From contig CANPIM010000036.1 in the NCBI GenBank assembly GCA_947574135.1, positions 1-33,030 on the forward strand: 33,030 nt of DNA. The letters run 5' to 3'. This stretch comes from an uncultured Lachnospiraceae bacterium. Its GTDB lineage: Bacteria; Bacillota; Clostridia; Lachnospirales; Lachnospiraceae. The position numbers were made by a program, and so were the translations under genes. Every line of letters starts with the position of its first letter. Position 1 is the first letter of the stretch. Shown piece by piece: positions 1 through 6,571 of this stretch. The notes below the pieces were generated by a model. The model did not search any database, had not been told where the DNA came from, and worked only from the letters and a program-made list of their open reading frames with translations.

Positions 1-796
1 TGACATCGGAATCAATGCGGATGGGTTCCTGCTTGGGCTTCTTTAAATTGCGGCAGTACAGGGTGATTCCGTCGGAATCTCCGCTGATTCTGTCCGGATA
101 GAAGATCCGCTTCCCATCCTCACTAAAGGTGATATAAGAGCCAAGGGTACTTGCAGCATAGGACATTTCCGCATCTGTAACATATTCCCCGTTGGCCAGC
201 TTTGAGGTGACCTCCAGGGGCTCTTTTTTCGAGAGCTCCGAATAGAAAATTTCACCGTCCCTAAGGTAAAGGGCATAGGGCTTATCTCCGCTGCCCCTGA
301 GGAACAGGGAAGCAATAAAGACAAGAAGCAGGACAGCCACCGCGCCGATCCCGCCAGACAAAAGGGCCTTTTTGGGAAAAGGCTTTTTTTGTTTCTTTTT
401 CACGTCTGTGGTGTCGGAGGAGCCTGTGATGGGAGCTCTACAGCTCTGACAGAAGGCAAACTCTGTGCTTGTTTTTTGCCCGCAGTTGGGACAGAAAATA
501 GTCTCAAAAATCTTGGAGCCGCAGCTGTCACAGAACTGGGTGCCCTCTGGCAGCATCTTTCCACAGCCAGGGCATGTAATCATGTTTTCGGTATTCTTGG
601 GGACCTCTATAATCGGAGGTTCTGGGGAAGTTTCTTCCAGAATGGAAGCCCCACAGCTTTGACAGAAGGCAAATTCCGTGCTGGTCTTTTGTCCACAGTT
701 GGGACAAAAGATGGTTTCAAAAATCTGCGCTCCGCAATTATCGCAGAATTTAGTGCCTTCCGAAAGCTCTTTGTTGCATTTCGGGCATGTAATCAT
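1..796 (-). CDS. Zinc-ribbon membrane protein, 3' end beyond the window
   Basis: The first 265 codons are visible and the stop lies off the left edge. Residues 1-52 and 72-123 are two copies of one unit, 42 of 52 positions identical, each with four CxxC pairs (two zinc ribbons). A proline-rich linker, a lysine-rich stretch (133-143) and one hydrophobic helix (about 144-166) follow. The outer part (from about 170) has short strands such as YALYLRDGEIFY and YITFSEDGKRIFY, like WD40/DUF5050-type repeat domains. The predicted topology is zinc ribbons in the cytoplasm and beta repeats outside. The start is fixed by AAAGGAG about 6 nt upstream of ATG at 796. It is divergent from the recombinase and probably not part of the polysaccharide operon. 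Sensing is a guess; the molecular function is unknown. Confidence 0.85.
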   Translation of the reverse strand, partial: MITCPKCNKELSEGTKFCDNCGAQIFETIFCPNCGQKTSTEFAFCQSCGASILEETSPEPPIIEVPKNTENMITCPGCGKMLPEGTQFCDSCGSKIFETIFCPNCGQKTSTEFAFCQSCRAPITGSSDTTDVKKKQKKPFPKKALLSGGIGAVAVLLLVFIASLFLRGSGDKPYALYLRDGEIFYSELSKKEPLEVTSKLANGEYVTDAEMSYAASTLGSYITFSEDGKRIFYPDRISGDSDGITLYCRNLKKPKQEPIRIDSDV

Positions 797-819
797 GTTT
801 TTCTCCTTTAAAATGGTAT

Positions 820-848
820 GTTATAGTTATAAAAATATATGCTAACAA
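820..848 (-). promoter_or_regulatory. Promoter of the zinc-ribbon gene
   Basis: On the minus strand TTGTTA (848-843) is followed after 17 bp by TATAAC (825-820). The -10 lies 23 bp upstream of the ATG at 796, leaving room for a short leader with the ribosome binding site. A second TATAAC (831-826) abuts the first but is too close to the -35. Confidence 0.55.
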
Positions 849-858
849 TTCCAGTAAA

Positions 859-910
859 GCTGTCTTAAAATCAACAAAATGAATGTTAGGTCGATTTTAA
901 GCATGGCAGC
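859..910. repeat. Imperfect inverted repeat upstream of the zinc-ribbon promoter
   Basis: CTTAAAATCAAC (864-875) and GTCGATTTTAAG (890-901) are inverted copies matching at 11 of 12 positions around a 14-nt spacer. The outer arms GCTG (859-862) and CAGC (907-910) extend the dyad. It lies just upstream of the -35 of the leftward promoter. It could be an operator or a recombinase site. No T-run follows on either strand, so a terminator is unlikely. Confidence 0.5.
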
Positions 911-1082
911 CTTCTTGGAACTGGTATGCTTCTTTTGAAAAATGTGTGGTGGATGTATATGGAATTAAGATATTTCAGCAAAATTCCCCCCTCTTACCCA
1001 TACTGATTTTACAAAATGTTGCAGCATTTGTCAATAAGCGAGGGTCTTTTGCGAATACATTTGAACAGAATGGAATTGCCTG

Positions 1083-1115
1083 CAGCCGGCAGCGTACATG
1101 TACGTTTGCCTGCTG
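1083..1115. repeat. Palindrome with extended arms upstream of the recombinase gene
   Basis: CGTACATGTACG (1093-1104) is a perfect 12-bp palindrome. It is flanked by CAGCCGGCA (1083-1091) and TGCCTGCTG (1107-1115), which are inverted copies with one mismatch, so the whole dyad spans 33 bp. It covers the place where the -35 of the recombinase promoter should be. An autoregulatory operator or a binding site of the adjacent recombinase is plausible but unproven. Confidence 0.6.
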
Positions 1116-1132
1116 TTTCGTTGTTTCCTATA

Positions 1133-1138
1133 TATAAT
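1133..1138 (+). promoter_or_regulatory. -10 element of the recombinase gene
   Basis: TATAAT lies 28 bp upstream of the ATG at 1167. No good -35 is present at 16-18 bp; that position falls at the right end of the palindrome (1083-1115). This suggests an activator-dependent or repressible promoter. The ribosome binding site AAAGGA is at 1152-1157. Confidence 0.4.
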
Positions 1139-1166
1139 CTAAAGAAAAAAGAAAGGATGGTTCTAT

Positions 1167-2198
1167 ATGGAAAGAAAGGAGCAGTTTCTCACAGCAATGC
1201 TGCAGCAGCTAAGTCCCCCCAGAGGAGGAAAAAACAAACGGATAAAGCTTTCCTGTTGGGCCGGGGAATGGCTAGAGGGTGTGCGGCTTCGGGTAAAGGA
1301 GTCCTCTTATGTGAAATATTGCAATCTCTTGCAGAATCATATTCTGCCGGAGCTGGGAGAGTGGACCGCGGACCAGCTGACAACCGGGGCTGTGGAGCGC
1401 TTTGTGCAGCAGAAGCTGGAGCATGGAAGAAAGGATGGCACAGGGGGGCTGTCTGAAAAGACCGTAAAGGACATTTTAAACACCTTAAAAGAGGTGTGCC
1501 TGTACGGGGCCCACTGGGATCTGGAGATTCCCTGTCGTTTTGAGCAGATAAAAATACGGCGCAGGGACGGGGAGGTGCGAATCCTTACCAGACAAAAGCA
1601 GCTGGAGCTGGCACGGTTTCTGGTAAGCGATGACAGCCTGACTAAGCTTGGGATTCTCCTGAGCCTGTATATGGGGCTTCGGCTGGGAGAGGTGTGCGCT
1701 CTTAAGCGAGGCTGTATTTCCTACCACGACGGGGTTTTGAGTGTCCGCTACACCATGCAGCGGATACAAAACCTGAAGGAAGAGGAGAGCAAAAGACAAA
1801 AGAAAACAAGAATCATTATCACAGAACCCAAGAGCAACAGCTCCGTCCGGGACATTCCCATACCACCCTTTTTGTTGAAGCGACTGGAGCCCCTTCGGGA
1901 GCTGCCGGAAAATGCGTACATACTCACAGGCAGCGAAAGCCGTTTTATTGAGCCCAGAACCCTGGAAAACATTTTAAAACGCTATTTGCAGGAGTGTGAG
2001 CTGGAGGGCGTAAACTATCATGTGCTGCGGCATACCTTTGCCACCCGCTGCATTGAGGATGGCTTTGACGTGACATCTTTGAGTGAAATTCTGGGACACG
2101 CCAGTGTGAATATTACCCTGAACCGCTATGTACACTCTTCCCTGGAGCAGAAGCGGAGGCATATGGAAAAGGTGGGAGAGGAGATCAGGCGCTCCTAG
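1167..2198 (+). CDS. Tyrosine recombinase (phage integrase family)
   Basis: A 343-residue site-specific recombinase. A SAM-like core-binding domain spans about residues 40-120 and the catalytic domain about 135-335. The full catalytic set is visible: Arg172 (GLRLGE), Lys222 (TEPKSN), His285 and Arg288 (HVLRHT), His311 (GHAS) and the nucleophile Tyr321 (NRYVH). It should therefore be active. No excisionase, other phage gene or obvious att site accompanies it, so it does not look like the edge of an intact element. Its position beside a sugar transferase resembles recombinases that invert promoters of surface-polysaccharide loci, but I could not find a matching inverted pair around the locus promoter. 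AAAGGA 9 nt before ATG supports the start. It is convergent with the sugar transferase gene. Confidence 0.93.
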   Translation: MERKEQFLTAMLQQLSPPRGGKNKRIKLSCWAGEWLEGVRLRVKESSYVKYCNLLQNHILPELGEWTADQLTTGAVERFVQQKLEHGRKDGTGGLSEKTVKDILNTLKEVCLYGAHWDLEIPCRFEQIKIRRRDGEVRILTRQKQLELARFLVSDDSLTKLGILLSLYMGLRLGEVCALKRGCISYHDGVLSVRYTMQRIQNLKEEESKRQKKTRIIITEPKSNSSVRDIPIPPFLLKRLEPLRELPENAYILTGSESRFIEPRTLENILKRYLQECELEGVNYHVLRHTFATRCIEDGFDVTSLSEILGHASVNITLNRYVHSSLEQKRRHMEKVGEEIRRS

Positions 2199-2210
2199 CG
2201 GGCGCCTTTT
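2187..2210 (+). terminator. Hairpin terminator spanning two overlapping stop codons
   Basis: AGGCGC (2187-2192) and GCGCCT (2202-2207) form a 6-bp GC-rich stem with a 9-nt loop, followed by TTTT (2207-2210). It can end transcription of the recombinase gene. The loop contains the shared CTAG in which both convergent genes stop. The T-run is short, so efficiency may be modest; there is no T-run on the minus strand. Confidence 0.5.
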
Positions 2211-3613
2211 CCCATAATGACCACCCACACCGTCATAAGCAGAATGCGAATATCCGAGGACAGGGACCAGTGGTCAATATATTCCAAATCAAGCTTTACG
2301 ATTTCCCGAAAATCCGTGATCTCACTGCGGCCGCTTACCTGCCAAAGCCCCGTGAGCCCCGGTTTAATGCTTAAGCGCCTTCGGTAATAGAGCTCGTACT
2401 GCTGAAATTCCTCAATGGTGGGGGGACGGGTTCCCACCAGGCTCATTTGCCCCAGGAGAATATTGAGAAACTGGGGCAGTTCGTCCAGGCTGGTTTTTCG
2501 CAGAAAGGCCCCCACCCGGGTAATGCGGGGGTCATGCTCCAGCTTAAAAATGGGGCCGTCCATCTCATTTTTTTTCAGAAGCTCCTGCTTTTTGCCCTCC
2601 GCATCCAGGTACATGGAACGGAACTTGTAGATCTTAAAATACCGCCCGTTTTTCCCCACCCGTTTTTGGGAGAAAAATACCGGCCCCGGGGCATCAAGCT
2701 TAATAGCCAGTGCAATAAAAGGAGTCAGGACTCCCGTAATGAGAAGCCCCACCAGAGCTCCAGCAATATCCATAATCCGTTTTACCAGCAGGCGGCGGTA
2801 GTCAAAGGAGGCGGCCTCATAGGAGAGCACCGTAAAGCCGGCAAAGCTCTCCGCTGTTTTGTGAGCCATAATATTGCTGAAAATATCCATGTTTACGTGA
2901 ACCGTGACACCCATGCTCTGGAAGGAGGTGATAATCTCTTCCAGATCCTGAGTGGAGTAATCCGGCAGATGGATAAAGACCTCATCTACCAGAGCTGTTT
3001 TCAGATACTCATACAGATGCTTCCGGTCAGAGAGTACAGGCATATCCCGGATGGTCTCACCGATTCTGTCCGTATCCAGAAGCACAAGGCCTGTGACCTG
3101 GAAGCTCCACTCCAAAGAGGAGGACATTTTGCTTAAAATATCCTCTGCCAGGGGGGAGGTGGTGATAACAATAAGCTTATTGCTGTTCACGCTGTTGCGG
3201 TAAACGGACACAAAAAATTTCTTTAAAAGAAGATGTCCCACATAGGTAAAGCATATGTTGTAGACAAAAAAGTAGATAAAAACCAGCCGGGAGAAATCCT
3301 GAAACTTGGTGACAAACAAAAAGGAGCCCAGAGTCAGCACCAGGATGGAGTTGTATTTCATGATTGCAATAAGCTCCACATAATAGCCCCTCTTAAAAAA
3401 GGAGGCGTTCCAGTCAAAGAGATAATGGGCCAGCAGATGAAAGAACAGAATGCAGAAAATGGTAGTCAGGTAATCCTCCGAATAATCAGAACGCAAAAGG
3501 GAGCCACCCCGGGTAAAAAGGGCCAGAAGGTAAGAAATGACAATGGAGACACACTCAATGCCCAGGATGGAATAGTTTTGGACGATTTTTTCTTTTTGGC
3601 TGAGATTGGACAT
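2195..3613 (-). CDS. Polyprenyl-phosphate sugar-1-phosphate transferase (initiating glycosyltransferase)
   Basis: A 472-residue membrane enzyme of the WbaP/CpsE type. It transfers a sugar-1-phosphate from a nucleotide sugar to undecaprenyl phosphate, the first step of capsule or exopolysaccharide assembly. Four N-terminal hydrophobic helices (about 14-130) precede a Rossmann-like CoA_binding_3 region (about 145-250), a further helix (about 278-305) and the bacterial sugar transferase domain (275-472). Signatures seen are KFRSM (330-334), DELPQ (377-381), GTRPP (394-398) and PGLTGLWQVSGR (418-429). The sugar cannot be read from sequence. It is transcribed away from the rest of the locus and its stop overlaps that of the recombinase. 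GAGG about 8 nt upstream supports the start. Confidence 0.93.
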   Translation of the reverse strand: MSNLSQKEKIVQNYSILGIECVSIVISYLLALFTRGGSLLRSDYSEDYLTTIFCILFFHLLAHYLFDWNASFFKRGYYVELIAIMKYNSILVLTLGSFLFVTKFQDFSRLVFIYFFVYNICFTYVGHLLLKKFFVSVYRNSVNSNKLIVITTSPLAEDILSKMSSSLEWSFQVTGLVLLDTDRIGETIRDMPVLSDRKHLYEYLKTALVDEVFIHLPDYSTQDLEEIITSFQSMGVTVHVNMDIFSNIMAHKTAESFAGFTVLSYEAASFDYRRLLVKRIMDIAGALVGLLITGVLTPFIALAIKLDAPGPVFFSQKRVGKNGRYFKIYKFRSMYLDAEGKKQELLKKNEMDGPIFKLEHDPRITRVGAFLRKTSLDELPQFLNILLGQMSLVGTRPPTIEEFQQYELYYRRRLSIKPGLTGLWQVSGRSEITDFREIVKLDLEYIDHWSLSSDIRILLMTVWVVIMGKGAR

Positions 3614-3649
3614 TGCTTTTCCTCAATTTCCTGATTTCTTTTATTTAAG

Positions 3650-3679
3650 ATTGTAGCATTTCATAGAATCCCTTGTCAA
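3650..3679 (-). promoter_or_regulatory. Promoter of the sugar transferase gene
   Basis: On the minus strand a consensus TTGACA (3679-3674) and TACAAT (3655-3650) are separated by 18 bp. The -35 overlaps the -35 of the rightward promoter by five base pairs. Confidence 0.6.
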
Positions 3680-3702
3680 ATAGAATGAAAGTGTTATATA
3701 AT
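3673..3702 (+). promoter_or_regulatory. Promoter of the rightward polysaccharide operon
   Basis: TTGTCA (3673-3678), an 18-bp spacer and a consensus TATAAT (3697-3702). The start of transcription would fall near 3709, about 40 nt before the ATG at 3750. No other comparable promoter was noticed until 19255, so this may drive the genes up to 19207. Confidence 0.6.
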
Positions 3703-3749
3703 CTAAAAGATTCCCTGTGCCTTATTTAGTAAGAGAAAGGACAAAAGTA

Positions 3750-4955
3750 ATGGATTTTGCAAGACGAATTTTCCTAAAGCTTTTTATGGTGCTGGCTCTG
3801 TTTTTTCCGGCATTTTACAGTGTGTTTGATGCAGACTATTTAATCGAATATTATGGGGGATTTTCATGGGCTTATGCGGCGCTGACTTTGTCCTTGCTGT
3901 TTTTAGTGCTTCAAAAAAGATTCCGAAAGCCAAACAGGCTCTTTTGGGTGATGTTGGCAGGGATTGTAGTTTATAATGTGCTTTTTACCTATTATAATGT
4001 TCGCTATCTGCATTGGTATGGGGAGCAGATAAACAATACTATCGCATTTTTATTTATTCTTTGTCTCCTTGGCTTTGACAATACCATTATGGACAAGGAG
4101 CAGGATATTATTCCATTTTTAATTAAGGCTGCGGTAATCTCTAATCTCTGTAGTATTTTGTATTTTATTCTTGGCTATACCAGTCTGGTAATCTGCAATA
4201 ACCATATTATATTTGGAAAGCTGCCGGAGGACTTTTATGAATTTCGGCATTATTGGGTTTATAGTCATAAAAGTGATTATGCCTTGATGCTCATAGGTTT
4301 TTTGGCTCTCTGCATTCGCCACAAGGATAAATTTTCAAAAAAATGGTGGTATTTTTTCAGCCTTGCAGTGTTTTTGACAGCGCTGGTGCTGACCCATTCC
4401 TGGACAGGGATTCTGGGGGCGGCAGTTGTTTTCGTAGGAAGTCTGCTGGATAAAATAAATTGGAAGCAGATAGTTATAAGGAAGATTCATATGGCCGGAG
4501 GCATAGGGATTGTACTTTTGGCTGCAGCAGGAGGCAAGATACTGCTTGCTGAGAGAAATTTGCTCTCTTTGGGCAATCGGCTTCCTATATGGAAAGGAGC
4601 GCTGAGAACTATTGGGGAATATCCTCATGGATGGGGCTTCTATTTTGGAGAGGTGCTGATTGATTGCGGCGACGGGCTTGCTGTCAATAATGCTCACAAT
4701 ATATTTTTAAATGCCATGCTGCGGTTTTCGGCTCCTGTGGGAATTTGTTTTACGCTACTGTTTCTCCTTATTTTGGGGTATGCTGTTTACAGGTGTAGAA
4801 GCTGGATGGGAGCTGGATTCTGTGCGGCTTCCTTTATGTTGCTGAATATGGATTACGCTCTGATGAACTATGAGGTGGCCATGTTTTTGCTGATTGTTTA
4901 CCTGGTTTGCTTGTATGAGGGGCTGGGAAATAGCGGGGCAGGATTGGAAAAATGA
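3750..4955 (+). CDS. O-antigen ligase/Wzy polymerase-type membrane protein
   Basis: A 401-residue integral membrane protein with about ten hydrophobic helices. It fits the O-antigen ligase/polymerase family (PF04932 type): a central THSWTG (215-220) and the typical NNAHN (313-317) in a late outer loop. In a Gram-positive-type locus the likely role is polymerisation of lipid-linked repeat units or transfer of finished glycan outside the membrane. A GTG at 3717 would add 11 residues, but ATG at 3750 has AAAGGA 8 nt upstream and leaves a normal leader after the -10, so I chose it. The gene is much more AT-rich than those after 6310 (19 G+C in 60 bases at 4141-4200), suggesting separate acquisition. 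It overlaps the next gene by ATGA. Confidence 0.82.
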   Translation: MDFARRIFLKLFMVLALFFPAFYSVFDADYLIEYYGGFSWAYAALTLSLLFLVLQKRFRKPNRLFWVMLAGIVVYNVLFTYYNVRYLHWYGEQINNTIAFLFILCLLGFDNTIMDKEQDIIPFLIKAAVISNLCSILYFILGYTSLVICNNHIIFGKLPEDFYEFRHYWVYSHKSDYALMLIGFLALCIRHKDKFSKKWWYFFSLAVFLTALVLTHSWTGILGAAVVFVGSLLDKINWKQIVIRKIHMAGGIGIVLLAAAGGKILLAERNLLSLGNRLPIWKGALRTIGEYPHGWGFYFGEVLIDCGDGLAVNNAHNIFLNAMLRFSAPVGICFTLLFLLILGYAVYRCRSWMGAGFCAASFMLLNMDYALMNYEVAMFLLIVYLVCLYEGLGNSGAGLEK

Positions 4956-6526
4956 GAGATAAAAAATTTTTTAAATTTTTAAAAAGTGAACATGGAACAC
5001 TATATATATGCTATATGTTATTGGTGCTCCTGCCATTATTTTGCTGTATGGCCTATAGCCTGAAAACAGGAAACTCCATAAAGGATATCTATTTACCGGC
5101 ATCACAATGGAACGATGAGATTATCTACTATAAAGAGGTGGAGGGGATGGTTCAGTATGGAATGCCCCTGGGATACTTTGGATACAGCGAAAATCATGCA
5201 CAAATAGGGACGCTTTCTGTTTGGAGCCCGGTGCTTTTACTTCCCTGGTATCTTTGGGGAGTGCTATTTGGCTGGAATATGCTATCTCCGGTTTGGTGTA
5301 ACATTGTGCTTCTCATGGTTGCCATGGCGGCATTTTGTATGCTGGCGCGGCCCAATAAAAGGCAGTGTCTGGGAATTGCAGTATGCTATGTCTTGTTTTT
5401 GCACTTTACCCGTTATGCCATGTCTGCGCAGGTGGAAGTGACAGTTTATGCTTTTTTGCTGATTGCTTTAGGGTTAGTCTATTCTTTAAAAAGATGTTTT
5501 TCCTATAAAAAAATTGTTATTCTCTATTTTATGTTAGCAATTTTAGGGCTGATGCGTCCATATCTAATTTTGCTGTCTGTGATTCCGGCCTATCTGCTGG
5601 CCAAGAAAAAGAAAGCATGGGTTGGTATTGGAGCAGGGATCATACTGCTTCAGCTGGTTTTGTATTTTGTTATGACCCATTATTTCTGTTCCCCTTATTT
5701 AGATGGGGGGAGCCTGCTGGGTGGCTCCTGGATGGAGGTATTTATAGCTGAGGGCTTTAAAAGTGGCATAAAGAATCTCCTGTATGTGTTTTTATCTTCA
5801 TGGAATCAATATATGGGCTACATTGGCAGCTCTCTCTATTATGGCAGCTCCTATGCAGAGAATGCAGGCGCCATGTTTGCGCTGATGTTTGGCCTGTTTT
5901 GCTATAAATGGTACTGTGCCCTGCACAAGAGAAATAGGGAGGAGATTATCTGGAATGGATTTTGGGTGTGTTATTTTGTTATCATGTTGCTGGCAGCTAT
6001 CTATCTATTTGGGATTGCCAGTGGGCAAAAGCACATGCTATGCTTTGTGGTTTTAGGGCTGTTTATTATGGTAATGGATGGCCTGGAGACACCTAAATTT
6101 TTATTTTTGTGCTATGCCATGGCCCATTTTTTTGTTTTCAGTACAACAGGAGGCGGTTATGCCTGGGGGATTCCCTATGTGGATCTCAATGTGCAGGCGG
6201 AGATTAGGAAGGGTGAGGAAGCGTTAAATGAGACTATGAAATTGAGTGTTACAGATAATTTGTACGATAATACGGTTGTATGGGTTTTTGATGATGTGGT
6301 AGGGGAGGATTTTGTGCACACCAACTGGCAAATGCTCTACGCCCTCCCTCCAGGCATGGGCATCAACATGTGTCTCTTCGACAGCCTGGCCTCAGATTTA
6401 AGCAATGTTCAGTCCAAGTATATTTTTGTGGCTGCCGGGGGGCGTACAGACGAGCATTGTCAGCGAATGGGGGCCAGGAAGCTGGTGGAGTATGGAGACT
6501 CTGTTATCTACCAGCTGAGAGAGTAA
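4952..6526 (+). CDS. Large membrane protein, GT-C-like glycosyltransferase candidate
   Basis: A 524-residue protein with about ten to twelve hydrophobic helices and a C-terminal soluble part (about 415-524). After the first helix an outer loop carries Trp53-Asn-Asp-Glu56, placed where GT-C enzymes keep their acidic motif. Such enzymes use polyprenyl-phosphate sugars outside the membrane. No family is recognised with certainty. It starts in an ATGA overlap with the polymerase-like gene. Base composition changes within the gene: positions 6241-6300 have 20 G+C in 60, 6301-6360 have 35 in 60. The 3' end may thus derive from a different ancestor than the rest. The assignment as glycosyltransferase is inference from topology and context. 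Confidence 0.75.
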   Translation: MRDKKFFKFLKSEHGTLYICYMLLVLLPLFCCMAYSLKTGNSIKDIYLPASQWNDEIIYYKEVEGMVQYGMPLGYFGYSENHAQIGTLSVWSPVLLLPWYLWGVLFGWNMLSPVWCNIVLLMVAMAAFCMLARPNKRQCLGIAVCYVLFLHFTRYAMSAQVEVTVYAFLLIALGLVYSLKRCFSYKKIVILYFMLAILGLMRPYLILLSVIPAYLLAKKKKAWVGIGAGIILLQLVLYFVMTHYFCSPYLDGGSLLGGSWMEVFIAEGFKSGIKNLLYVFLSSWNQYMGYIGSSLYYGSSYAENAGAMFALMFGLFCYKWYCALHKRNREEIIWNGFWVCYFVIMLLAAIYLFGIASGQKHMLCFVVLGLFIMVMDGLETPKFLFLCYAMAHFFVFSTTGGGYAWGIPYVDLNVQAEIRKGEEALNETMKLSVTDNLYDNTVVWVFDDVVGEDFVHTNWQMLYALPPGMGINMCLFDSLASDLSNVQSKYIFVAAGGRTDEHCQRMGARKLVEYGDSVIYQLRE

Positions 6527-6571
6527 AGAGGCGGATTCAGAAGTCAAAACGGGAGCTGACAGGGAGAATAC

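Larger units (their letters stand above)
797..1166. other. Divergent intergenic region with two dyad elements
   Basis: 370 bp lie between the zinc-ribbon gene (minus) and the recombinase gene (plus). It holds a good leftward promoter (820-848), an imperfect dyad (859-910), a strong palindrome with flanking arms (1083-1115) and a rightward -10 element (1133-1138). A weak inverted repeat, ACAAAATG/CATTTGT, sits at 1011-1031. I see no convincing small gene, RNA gene or riboswitch in the stretch between about 911 and 1082. Confidence 0.6.

Noticed and set aside
389-811. Plus-strand reading frame opposite the zinc-ribbon gene
   Set aside because: It is the complement of the repeated CxxC coding sequence and has no ribosome binding site or recognisable domain.
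1019-3661. Shared TTGYAGCATTT at 1019-1029 and 3651-3661 as a recombinase site pair
   Set aside because: Only 11 bp with one mismatch, no extended similarity, and the second copy overlaps a -10 element; chance is a sufficient explanation.
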